NCBI RefSeq assembly: GCF_003347495.1
Contig: NZ_QCXY01000005.1
Coordinates: forward strand, 62,001-126,000
Direction: 5' to 3'
Source of the DNA: Pleomorphovibrio marinus
GTDB lineage: Bacteria; Bacteroidota; Bacteroidia; Cytophagales; Cyclobacteriaceae
Length of the DNA: 64,000 bases
In this document: positions 16,656 through 23,073 of the stretch, piece after piece
How positions within the stretch are numbered: position 1 is the first letter of the stretch
Layout of the letters: every line of letters begins with the position of its first letter
The notes under the pieces: generated by a model
Database searches by the model: none
Seen by the model: only the letters and a program-made list of their open reading frames with translations
Told to the model about the DNA's origin: nothing
Program-made: the position numbers and the translations under genes

Positions 16656-17318
16656 ATGGCATCAAAATCAGAAATATTGAAGCGCATTCCCGAGCAAGGC
16701 ATACTTCCGCTTTATTTTGACAAAAGCGAGGAGGTTAGCCTGGAGGTGCTCAAGAGCCTTTACCAAGCCGGGATAAGGATGGTGGAGTACACTAATCGGG
16801 GAGAAGCTGCCTTGCACAATTTCAAAAAAATGGTGGAACTGCGGGACAGGGAAATGAAGGATTTGCTACTGGGAATTGGCACCATCAAAAACCGACAAAT
16901 GGTGGAAGTTTACATAGAAGCAAAAGCCGATTTTATCATCTGCCCGGGCCTTGTGGAAGAGGTGGCCGAAGTGGCCGACATGCACGATATGCTTTGGATC
17001 CCGGGGTGCATGACCCCTTCCGAAATCATAAAGGCGGAAAACATGGGAGCAAAAATGATCAAGCTCTTTCCTGGAAACATCCTTGGGCCAGAATTTTTGG
17101 GAGCCATCAAGTCCTTGTTCCCCGAGCTGATGTTTATGCCCACTGGGGGAGTTTCACTGGAAAAAGAAAACATAGAGGCCTGGTTCAAAGCTGGGGTTTG
17201 TGCCGTAGGCATGGGTAGCAAGTTGGTCAGCAAACCCCTGCTTGAGGCTCGTGATTATGGCAAAATCAAATCCTTGACGGAGAAAGCCATCGCCATCGTC
17301 AAAGAGATAAAAGGCTGA
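16656..17318 (+). CDS. kdgA: 2-dehydro-3-deoxyphosphogluconate / 4-hydroxy-2-oxoglutarate aldolase
   Basis: Class I aldolase of the Eda/KdgA family that splits KDPG into pyruvate and glyceraldehyde 3-phosphate. LLGIGTIKNRQMVEVYIEAKADFIICPG is the usual Glu/Arg region, and MIKLFPGNILGPEFLGAIKSLFPELMFMPTGGVS contains the Schiff-base Lys in KLFPG. The ATG at 16656 is preferred over a TTG at 16635 because it leads straight into the conserved EILKRIPEQGILPLY. It follows the YhcH gene after about 88 bases and ends the operon. Confidence 0.93.
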   Translation: MASKSEILKRIPEQGILPLYFDKSEEVSLEVLKSLYQAGIRMVEYTNRGEAALHNFKKMVELRDREMKDLLLGIGTIKNRQMVEVYIEAKADFIICPGLVEEVAEVADMHDMLWIPGCMTPSEIIKAENMGAKMIKLFPGNILGPEFLGAIKSLFPELMFMPTGGVSLEKENIEAWFKAGVCAVGMGSKLVSKPLLEARDYGKIKSLTEKAIAIVKEIKG

Positions 17319-17347
17319 TCTTTTCCAGCAATTCTTAAAGTAGAAAT

Positions 17348-17401
17348 AAAACCGCAATGGTTCACCCCAGAGACATTTGGAGACCCTTGCGGTTTTTTTT
17401 T
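17348..17401 (+). terminator. Intrinsic terminator after kdgA
   Basis: ACCGCAA at 17351-17357 pairs with TTGCGGT at 17387-17393, with further partial pairing inside a 29-base loop, and is followed by a run of nine Ts. It closes the kdgK-YhcH-kdgA operon and insulates it from the sigma factor gene. Confidence 0.8.
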
Positions 17402-17453
17402 ACAAACTCCATCATGTATTCCTCTTTTGGTTTCTCTTTTAACGATTTTTATG

Positions 17454-17461
17454 TATTTTTG
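17454..17461 (+). promoter_or_regulatory. Candidate Bacteroidota -7 element TATTTTTG
   Basis: TATTTTTG matches the TAnnTTTG consensus of the Bacteroidota primary sigma factor and lies 42 bases before the sigma gene. A TTGG at 17427-17430 could be a -33 element but the 23-base spacing is a little long. Confidence 0.35.
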
Positions 17462-17502
17462 ACAACAACACTATTGCAACCTGATCCACCAAAATAACCA
17501 AC

Positions 17503-18057
17503 ATGAACCTTCATTCCCTCGATGAAGCAAGACTATGGAAACTAATCGTTAAAGGCAACGACGATGCTTTTGCCTTTGTTTACAGAAAATATTCCTGGGA
17601 TCTTTACAAATACGGACACAAGTTCACCATTGACTCCAACTTAATCGAGGATGTGATTCAGGACACATTCGTGAAGATTTTTGAGCAAAGACAGCACCTA
17701 CAAATCCGCAGGTCCATCAAATTCTATCTTTTTTCCACCTTTAGGCACGAAATCATAAAAAGGGTAAACCATGCCTACCAAGTGGACTCCCTTTCTGACT
17801 TCCACGACAAAATCGCTTGGGAAGAATCCTTTGAGCGAATGCTGGAAGACCAACAAATTCTCACCGAATCCAAAACCAAGTTGACCAAGGCTCTGGAGGC
17901 CCTTCCGCCCCGACAGAAAGAAGCTATATTTTTGAGGTACATAGAAGCCCTCACCAATGAGGAAATCGCCGAACTTATGGGGATAAAGATTCCCTATCTC
18001 TACAACCTTATCAGCAGTGGGTTGAAAACCCTCAAGTCCACATTATCCACCCTCTGA
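17503..18057 (+). CDS. ECF-type RNA polymerase sigma factor
   Basis: A sigma-70 family protein of 184 residues with region 2 at about 24-90 (AFVYRKYSWDLYKYGHKF, NLIEDVIQDTFVKIFEQR) and region 4 at about 125-180 (ALEALPPRQKEAIFLRYIEALTNEEIAELMGI). This is the ECF architecture of FecI-like factors that pair with FecR proteins. No anti-sigma gene lies next to it. Its 3' end overlaps by 15 bases the convergent GH88-like gene. It could serve the orphan FecR at 2826, but nothing in the sequence proves this. Confidence 0.92.
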   Translation: MNLHSLDEARLWKLIVKGNDDAFAFVYRKYSWDLYKYGHKFTIDSNLIEDVIQDTFVKIFEQRQHLQIRRSIKFYLFSTFRHEIIKRVNHAYQVDSLSDFHDKIAWEESFERMLEDQQILTESKTKLTKALEALPPRQKEAIFLRYIEALTNEEIAELMGIKIPYLYNLISSGLKTLKSTLSTL

Positions 18058-19563
18058 GTAGGCCAATGCGGCCAGCAGTTGTCCCATCAGACCCATTCCA
18101 AACTGGGAAATCACCCGGTAGGGACTTTGCTGAAGTTCTTCCCCTCCCCTATTGATCTGTGACACTCCCCTTAGAAACCCATCAGGGCTAAGGTAAACCT
18201 TCAAGCCATCAGCCGCACGGCTTCCTATGTCCAAAAAATGGGAATCCAGCCAACCCATATTCACCCCCCAAACCATGGCAGCAGCAATACCCCCAGTGGC
18301 CGAGGTGTCAACGGCCAATTGCTCCTGGTCCACATACCCTCTCCACATGCCCTGCCCATCCTGGTGGGTGGCCATTTCCTCACAGAGATGAACGAAAGAT
18401 TCCCTTAAACCCCTATTTTCCATCTCCTGGGCCAAGTCACCTCCCCTTACCAACCAAGCCGTCTTGATGATACCCAATAAATACCAGGCGGCTCCCCTAC
18501 CCCAGTTTCGGTAACCCTGTTGTCCCTCCAAACTGGAGCGCTGGTAAATGGCTTTGTCGTCCGTAAGCAAGTTCATCCTCACCTCTAGCTGGTCCAAAGC
18601 AATTTGCTTAAGGGAATCATCCCCCTTTTTCAGCCCAGTGGCCATCAGTGGGTAAGCCAGGGTATAGCAGCCTTCCGTAGTCACCTGGTTGCCACCTATA
18701 ATCCCATTTTCATCCCGTCTTTCCAAAATAAATGAAAGGGCTTGATCAATCGCCTTATGGGTAGGATACAGGTCAATGATGGCGGTAAAAGGCAGAAAAT
18801 CCTCTATGCTGTTGAATTGTCCATCCAGGGGGAATGTATTGGGATTTTCAAACATTATCCCTATTTCATCATCCAGATAGTTTTCCAGATGCTTTTTCAA
18901 CGTTTCGCTTGCCCTAGCTTCCCCCAATTGATGCCAGGAATAAAGTGCGTCCTGCACCGATCCCCCCATCCATCCAAATGGGCTGAAGCTGTTCATGGAA
19001 TAGAAGTTATCAAAAAACCCCTCCAAATCTCCTGGACTATGGCCTTCCAAAAGATGGGGTTGCAGCCCTTCGGGAGTGTTTTTGTCCTTTCCGTAAAACC
19101 ATGCCTCCCCTGCACCTTGGCTAAGCACTAATTTAATCCCCTCCTTTCTCAAAGCTTGGGTATGTTCTTCAGGAATCTCAAATTCAAAGGGCTGATAAGG
19201 ATGGGCAAAAGTCATCACCCACTCCCCTATTTGCTGATTGCTTTTCCCAAGGTAGAGTGTCAAGCGTTTTTCTTCCCTAAAATCTATGGCTGCAGTTAGA
19301 CGCAAAAACAGCGGGCCTTTTAGGGACTTTTTGGAAAAGTGAAGAATGGTCGACGGCTCCTTAGCGGCATGAACAGGAAATACGGGCCAACCCATGGGCA
19401 CCCGTTTGCCTTCCGGGTATTCGATAGGCGGGAAATCAATTTTCCTGGGTAACAGTCTTCGAAAGGAGTCTTGAGGGGTATACGGGTAAAAAGACAGCAA
19501 AGGGGCCAGGGACAAAGAAGCCCCAAAGGCACCGGAGTAGGTCAGAAAAGATCTTCGGTTCAT
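18043..19563 (-). CDS. Exported GH88/GH105-type unsaturated uronyl hydrolase-like protein
   Basis: The start at ATG 19563 gives a twin-arginine-type signal (NRRSFLTYSGAFGASLSLAPLL). An N-terminal beta domain (residues about 35-150, DUF4995-like) precedes an (alpha/alpha)6 barrel. NWGRGAAWYLLGIIKTAWL is the R-G-x-x-W motif of GH88/GH105, and aspartates in GSVQDALYSW and NSIEDFLPF could be the catalytic pair. Such enzymes hydrate and cleave the unsaturated uronic acid left by polysaccharide lyases. The kdgK-kdgA operon next door can use the resulting keto-acid. No lyase is in the window. Confidence 0.78.
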   Translation of the reverse strand: MNRRSFLTYSGAFGASLSLAPLLSFYPYTPQDSFRRLLPRKIDFPPIEYPEGKRVPMGWPVFPVHAAKEPSTILHFSKKSLKGPLFLRLTAAIDFREEKRLTLYLGKSNQQIGEWVMTFAHPYQPFEFEIPEEHTQALRKEGIKLVLSQGAGEAWFYGKDKNTPEGLQPHLLEGHSPGDLEGFFDNFYSMNSFSPFGWMGGSVQDALYSWHQLGEARASETLKKHLENYLDDEIGIMFENPNTFPLDGQFNSIEDFLPFTAIIDLYPTHKAIDQALSFILERRDENGIIGGNQVTTEGCYTLAYPLMATGLKKGDDSLKQIALDQLEVRMNLLTDDKAIYQRSSLEGQQGYRNWGRGAAWYLLGIIKTAWLVRGGDLAQEMENRGLRESFVHLCEEMATHQDGQGMWRGYVDQEQLAVDTSATGGIAAAMVWGVNMGWLDSHFLDIGSRAADGLKVYLSPDGFLRGVSQINRGGEELQQSPYRVISQFGMGLMGQLLAALAYSEGG

Positions 19564-19569
19564 CCTCAC

Positions 19570-20119
19570 AAAGTAGGGAAAATTGGCAAAAAAAAGAAGG
19601 GGGAACTTAATTCGAAGGGCCAGGCAGCCAGTTTTTCCGATCTATGAGCAGCCCGGAGATACCCTGGTAAAGTAAGACCATTACGACTACCAATCAATAG
19701 CACTCCATACATAGCGTCACCGATGAACCCGGTCTATACCAGGGTGGGGATACTACCAACTAGATCTCGGTAAGTCCAATCACTTTCCGGTGGTACGTTT
19801 GGGCCATTGCAAATGGCCCTATGGATTTTTCGTGTTACTATTAGTTGGGGAATAAAAGGGTGTAGTGGATACTACATCTAGACTGGGAAATGGCCAAATC
19901 TAATCTTTCAACTACTTTTGGCATCTATAAAAGATAGGGCGATATTTTTCCTTATCTATTTATTGCCCCATTAGCATATCTTAACAAGGATATTTTTCGC
20001 GTATAAAACTCAAACTGTATCTTCGTTGACATAAACTGGTAGTAAGGGAATTAAGCCGGAGTACGGTTAATTCGATCCTGAGAGGATCTCCTTGCCGATA
20101 AGAAACCAGTGGTTTATCC
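19570..20119. other. 550-bp intergenic region containing repeat copy A and degenerate sequence
   Basis: No credible gene. It holds an inverted pair ACCCTGGTA (19661-19669) and TACCAGGGT (19737-19745), one copy of the two-part palindromic repeat (19802-19879), and a short palindrome GATCCTGAGAGGATC at about 20074-20088 just upstream of the gene at 20120. Promoters for both divergent genes should lie here. Confidence 0.5.
19802..19879 (+). repeat. Two-part palindromic repeat, copy A
   Basis: GGCCATTGCAAATGGCC at 19802-19818 (stem GGCCATT, loop GCA), a 39-base spacer, then a second hairpin at 19858-19879 with stem TGTAGT/ACTACA and loop GGAT. Only the outer pairs of the second hairpin are degenerate in this copy. 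Same order and spacer as copy B. Confidence 0.85.
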
Positions 20120-20851
20120 ATGAAATCTATCTTATTTATATTTTTCCTATCCATCACTGCCTTATCTGTTCAGGGCCAGGTGTTAACGGGGAATATTATA
20201 GATGTATTGGATCAATCCTACCTGAATGGCGTAAAGGTGGAGAATATCCGGACAACCGCGACTTTTACCAGTAGAAACCTTGGATATTTCCGTATGGAAG
20301 TGCAATTGGGGGATTCGGTGGTTTTCAGCAAAGAGGGCTATGTCACCCATGTCATCGTGGTAAAAGAAACAGACCACAAGGTGGTTTCCATGACCTTTGA
20401 TGCAGTAGGCCTGCCTCCCGTTGATGTTTTCGGCGAAAGGCCTTCCCTCTATATCCCGGGTGTTTCCCTGGACAGGGATCCGAACAGAAAACCAATGGGG
20501 CCCGGCAGGATCATGCCCGGCCACAGTGGATCTGCTACAGAGATGACCCCGGGCGTTACCCTGGACGGCCCCATTTCCTATTTTACCAAAAGGGAAAGAA
20601 ACAAAAGACAGTACAAGCGGGCAATGGAAAAGCTCGCAAGGCAAGCTGCATATTTGGAAGTGATACAGTCAGATTCCATAAAGCAGGTCCTGATGGACCG
20701 GTTTGATCTACATGAACCTGAACTGGACGAACTGATCATCGGCTTTAATACTTATCACCGTGAACATGAATTTTTGGATATGGACCATGACACGGTGCTG
20801 GGATTGCTGTATGAGTTCTTAAACCAAAATATAATTAGGAGAAGGGAATAG
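20120..20851 (+). CDS. Secreted carboxypeptidase-regulatory-like domain protein, 243 aa
   Basis: A signal peptide (LFIFFLSITALSVQGQ) is followed by a CarboxypepD_reg-like beta-sandwich at about 22-95: GNIIDVLDQSYLNGVKVENI, TSRNLGYFRMEV, GDSVVFSKEGYV. This domain is also found at the N-terminus of SusC proteins. The C-terminal half is charged and helical (KRERNKRQYKRAMEKLARQAAYLE). I recognise this pattern from small Bacteroidota periplasmic or outer-membrane-associated proteins of unknown role. It stands alone, with the repeat-rich gap upstream and a decayed region downstream. Confidence 0.8.
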   Translation: MKSILFIFFLSITALSVQGQVLTGNIIDVLDQSYLNGVKVENIRTTATFTSRNLGYFRMEVQLGDSVVFSKEGYVTHVIVVKETDHKVVSMTFDAVGLPPVDVFGERPSLYIPGVSLDRDPNRKPMGPGRIMPGHSGSATEMTPGVTLDGPISYFTKRERNKRQYKRAMEKLARQAAYLEVIQSDSIKQVLMDRFDLHEPELDELIIGFNTYHREHEFLDMDHDTVLGLLYEFLNQNIIRRRE

Positions 20852-20926
20852 TTGGCTGATTGACCTTCAGGAGCTTTTGGGATTTAGCATATAAAGGCAC
20901 TTAATTGGATGATTTTTTAGGCTACT

Positions 20927-21203
20927 TTAATCATTCAGGAACTTTAAACCATGCACTTCAAGGATAAAACAACCTAAGATAGCATCAGATCTTTTATGCT
21001 TCTCCATTACCTCCTTACGGGGGAATACCTCACCTCTATCTGCCTGGACAAGTCCTTCCTCAATTTCGGACCGCTCTTCCCCGCTGATCCCGTCCCACCA
21101 GTCCACTTCCTTTTTTCCATGTAATGAACTCATTGAGTATCTTGGTGTCATTTAGTCCCACAAGCCATTCTATCAAACGTAATTTCTCTGTCTGTATGTC
21201 CAT
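20927..21203 (-). pseudogene. Frameshifted addiction-module antitoxin remnant
   Basis: Reading on the reverse strand from the ATG at 21203 gives MDIQTEKLRLIEWLVGLND and on to FITWKK, the usual N-terminus of a Bacteroidota antitoxin family (addiction-module type). The family continues in another frame after a run of six As at 21111-21116: EVDWWDGISGEERSEIEEG, then QADRGEVFPRKEVMEKHKR. A one-base shift at the A-run therefore breaks the gene, and the C-terminal 20 residues after HKR no longer look like the family. No RelE/ParE-type toxin follows. The family call is from memory of its WW-D and QADRGEV motifs. Confidence 0.6.
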
Positions 21204-21280
21204 AAAGCCGCCATTTTCCAAACCCCAGCCAGAAAGTGTTCATAATGGCGGGTATTTGGTTGCTAATAAGTTCTTTCGTA

Positions 21281-21358
21281 AGCCATTGCAAATAGCAGAA
21301 AACGGATTACGTCCTCCAAGTAGATTAGAAATAGTAGGGTGTAGTGGATACTACACCC
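21281..21358 (+). repeat. Two-part palindromic repeat, copy B
   Basis: AGCCATTGCAAATAGCA at 21281-21297 is a degenerate first palindrome. After exactly 39 bases comes a perfect hairpin at 21337-21358 with nine-base stem GGGTGTAGT/ACTACACCC and loop GGAT. Confidence 0.85.
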
Positions 21359-21425
21359 ATCCATTGGATTTCGGTAATTCCTTCGGCATCATCAGGGATG
21401 CTCCCCAACAGCCTGGCTCCTCCTA

Positions 21426-21449
21426 AAACAGTCCACCAGACTGTTTTTT
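21426..21449 (+). terminator. Terminator-like hairpin in the decayed region
   Basis: AAACAGTC (21426-21433) and GACTGTTT (21439-21446) form a perfect eight-base stem with loop CACCA, followed by three more Ts. On the other strand an A-rich flank gives a similar U-run. No intact gene directly precedes it on the forward strand, so it may be a leftover of a lost gene. Confidence 0.5.
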
Positions 21450-21575
21450 AACGCTCGGCCCTCAATCTCATCCTAGGTATAGTTTTCTGTAGCTGATCCA
21501 TCTACGTTCTTGAGTTTGTTGCTCTCCCTATAATAGCAATATGTTAAGTAACTATTATTGTTTTAATAGAAATTT

Positions 21576-22196
21576 TTATTCAACTTCTTTCCATTCTATG
21601 ACATTGGTTACTAGATAAGTTGAAAGTTTATGGCATTCATAATTTTTCCCGTTATTCTTATCTTTATATTCCTTAAAATCCTTACATTCAAGGAAAAGTG
21701 GAGTTTTTTGCATAATTTTTCCAATATTAACTGCTACTGCTTTTAAATAAAATCTTTTGTAATAAAGACCGCAAAAAGGGTTGAATTCAGTTTCATTATA
21801 TCCAGAATGTGTCCAAAAAATCTCTTCAAGATGAGATTGAAGAGGAGTTACCGTAATTGGATTAAAATCCAATGATAGATGATTTTCTTTTTCCCTCATC
21901 AGTCTATTTAAATCAATAATATAATAACCCTGTTTATAATTCTTTAAATTAACTGATAAATCCCCGTCAATCATGCCACCAACTTTGGTTACTGCATCTT
22001 CTCCTGAAATATATGATTCAACATAACTTTCATATAGAAAAATCCCATCTAATGTATCATAACTAATTTCAGTTTGAATACCAATTTTATTAGATTCAAT
22101 TAAATCACTTCCTTTTTTTTGATTTAAAGAAGTTCTATTGCAACATGAAAATGCCAAAATAATGAAGAATAAAAATAAAATTTGGTTAATTTTCAT
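21576..22196 (-). CDS. Lipoprotein, candidate immunity protein for the adjacent RHS-associated toxin, 206 aa
   Basis: The N-terminus is a lipoprotein signal (LFLFFIILAFSCC). The mature protein is AT-rich at DNA level, unlike the neighbours, and has no family that I recognise; it contains pairs of cysteines (NPFCGLYYKRF, LECKDFKEYKD). Its start overlaps by 11 bases the end of the toxin-like gene, and this order, toxin then small protein, is typical of polymorphic toxin and immunity pairs. A lipid-anchored immunity protein would suit a toxin that acts in the periplasm. Function is inferred from position. Confidence 0.6.
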   Translation of the reverse strand: MKINQILFLFFIILAFSCCNRTSLNQKKGSDLIESNKIGIQTEISYDTLDGIFLYESYVESYISGEDAVTKVGGMIDGDLSVNLKNYKQGYYIIDLNRLMREKENHLSLDFNPITVTPLQSHLEEIFWTHSGYNETEFNPFCGLYYKRFYLKAVAVNIGKIMQKTPLFLECKDFKEYKDKNNGKNYECHKLSTYLVTNVIEWKEVE

Positions 22197-22677
22197 CGTG
22201 TTCTAGCCTCCCTATCTTTAAATTTTTATTTAGTATTGCGTTAGAATCCTTTTGAATAGGGTAAACTTTACATGGATCATATCTTTCCAGTGTAGGAGTT
22301 GTGGAATATATTGCCTGACCACGGTTATCCTGACGATGCAACTCGCCAGCCATGTTATGGATACCTACTTCATGAACAATTACTTCTTCCGGTGAAAGTC
22401 CACCAGCAAACCCAGGGTTAAGAGTAACTTGTAGATCCGATCCCACCCCAGTTCCTGCTCGGGCACCATCACCAGGTCTTAAGTTGCCCTCTGCATCCTT
22501 AAACGGTGAATTAGATGTATATACTTTACTGTTCCTACCTCCGTCTCCTCCAAAAGTAGCGTCAAGGTTTGAAGGGTCAACAACATCAAAATTCACGTCA
22601 TATACAACATTTATTTTGTATCCTCCATTCTTTTTCCATTCCCACTTTTTTGAAAAGTTTGCCGGCTTTTCATTCAC
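22186..22677 (-). CDS. Toxin-like C-terminal domain with HExxxH motif, detached from its RHS protein
   Basis: Translation would need a GTG at 22677, but the frame continues upstream to a TAA at 22810-22812 and, beyond two in-frame stops, into RHS core sequence. The protein has a conserved-looking segment EEVIVHEVGIHNMAGELH: His102-Glu103-x3-His107, with another His at 114. HExxxH (not HExxH) is known as a zinc motif in the MATCAP/DUF1704 peptidase group, so a metallopeptidase activity is possible. A glycine-rich region (TFGGDGG, GDGARAGTGVGSD) precedes it. Probably the effector tip of a decayed polymorphic toxin. Confidence 0.5.
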   Translation of the reverse strand: MNEKPANFSKKWEWKKNGGYKINVVYDVNFDVVDPSNLDATFGGDGGRNSKVYTSNSPFKDAEGNLRPGDGARAGTGVGSDLQVTLNPGFAGGLSPEEVIVHEVGIHNMAGELHRQDNRGQAIYSTTPTLERYDPCKVYPIQKDSNAILNKNLKIGRLEHDEN

Positions 22678-23073
22678 CGGTATCTCTGAAGTATATAATG
22701 TAGTATTCCCTTTACTGAATAACTTATTAACCCTTGTCTTATCTATTTGACCATAGATCGCGGGAAGGTTAGGGGTATTTGCAATTTGAAAATCCTTCTT
22801 TATTGTAATTTAAACAGTTCTTGTTTCTGAATTGACGTTTGTTATTAAAAGTTTTTCAAGGCCCTCCAAATCAATGCTTTATATTACATCATTTTCAGCA
22901 ATGGCATACGGACTGTTCCAAGAAAAATCCCTTGCCAACGGATCCAAACTCAAAAACCTCGCAATACTCGGATTGTAGATCCGAAACCAGTAGTCGTAAT
23001 GGCTCCCTGAGCCCCATTCGCCATTGCTATCCTCCTCCTTCCCGTTGAACCCATATCGGTGTACGTTTACCCC
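22186..23073 (-). pseudogene. RHS repeat-associated core fragment plus toxin tip, interrupted by two stops
   Basis: Directly after the stop of the DUF6797 gene, in the same frame, the reverse strand encodes RYGFNGKEEDSNGEWGSG and then HYDYWFRIYNPSIARFLSLD and PLARDFSWNSPYAIAENDVI, the conserved end of an RHS core. The frame then hits TAA (22879-22881) where SIDLEGLE continues, and again TAA (22810-22812), before running into the toxin-like domain. All pieces share one reading frame, so this is a single gene that lost its N-terminal shell and gained two nonsense codons. The shell, some 1000-3000 residues in living RHS proteins, is absent from the window. Confidence 0.75.

Larger units (their letters stand above)
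20852..21575. other. 724-bp region without intact genes
   Basis: It holds the frameshifted antitoxin remnant on the reverse strand, repeat copy B and an isolated hairpin near 21426-21449. Apart from these I see no coding potential; the frames elsewhere are short and unlike proteins. Confidence 0.5.

Noticed and set aside
21124-21426. 100-codon forward frame across the decayed region
   Set aside because: It runs antisense over the antitoxin remnant and through repeat copy B, and the translation looks like no protein family.
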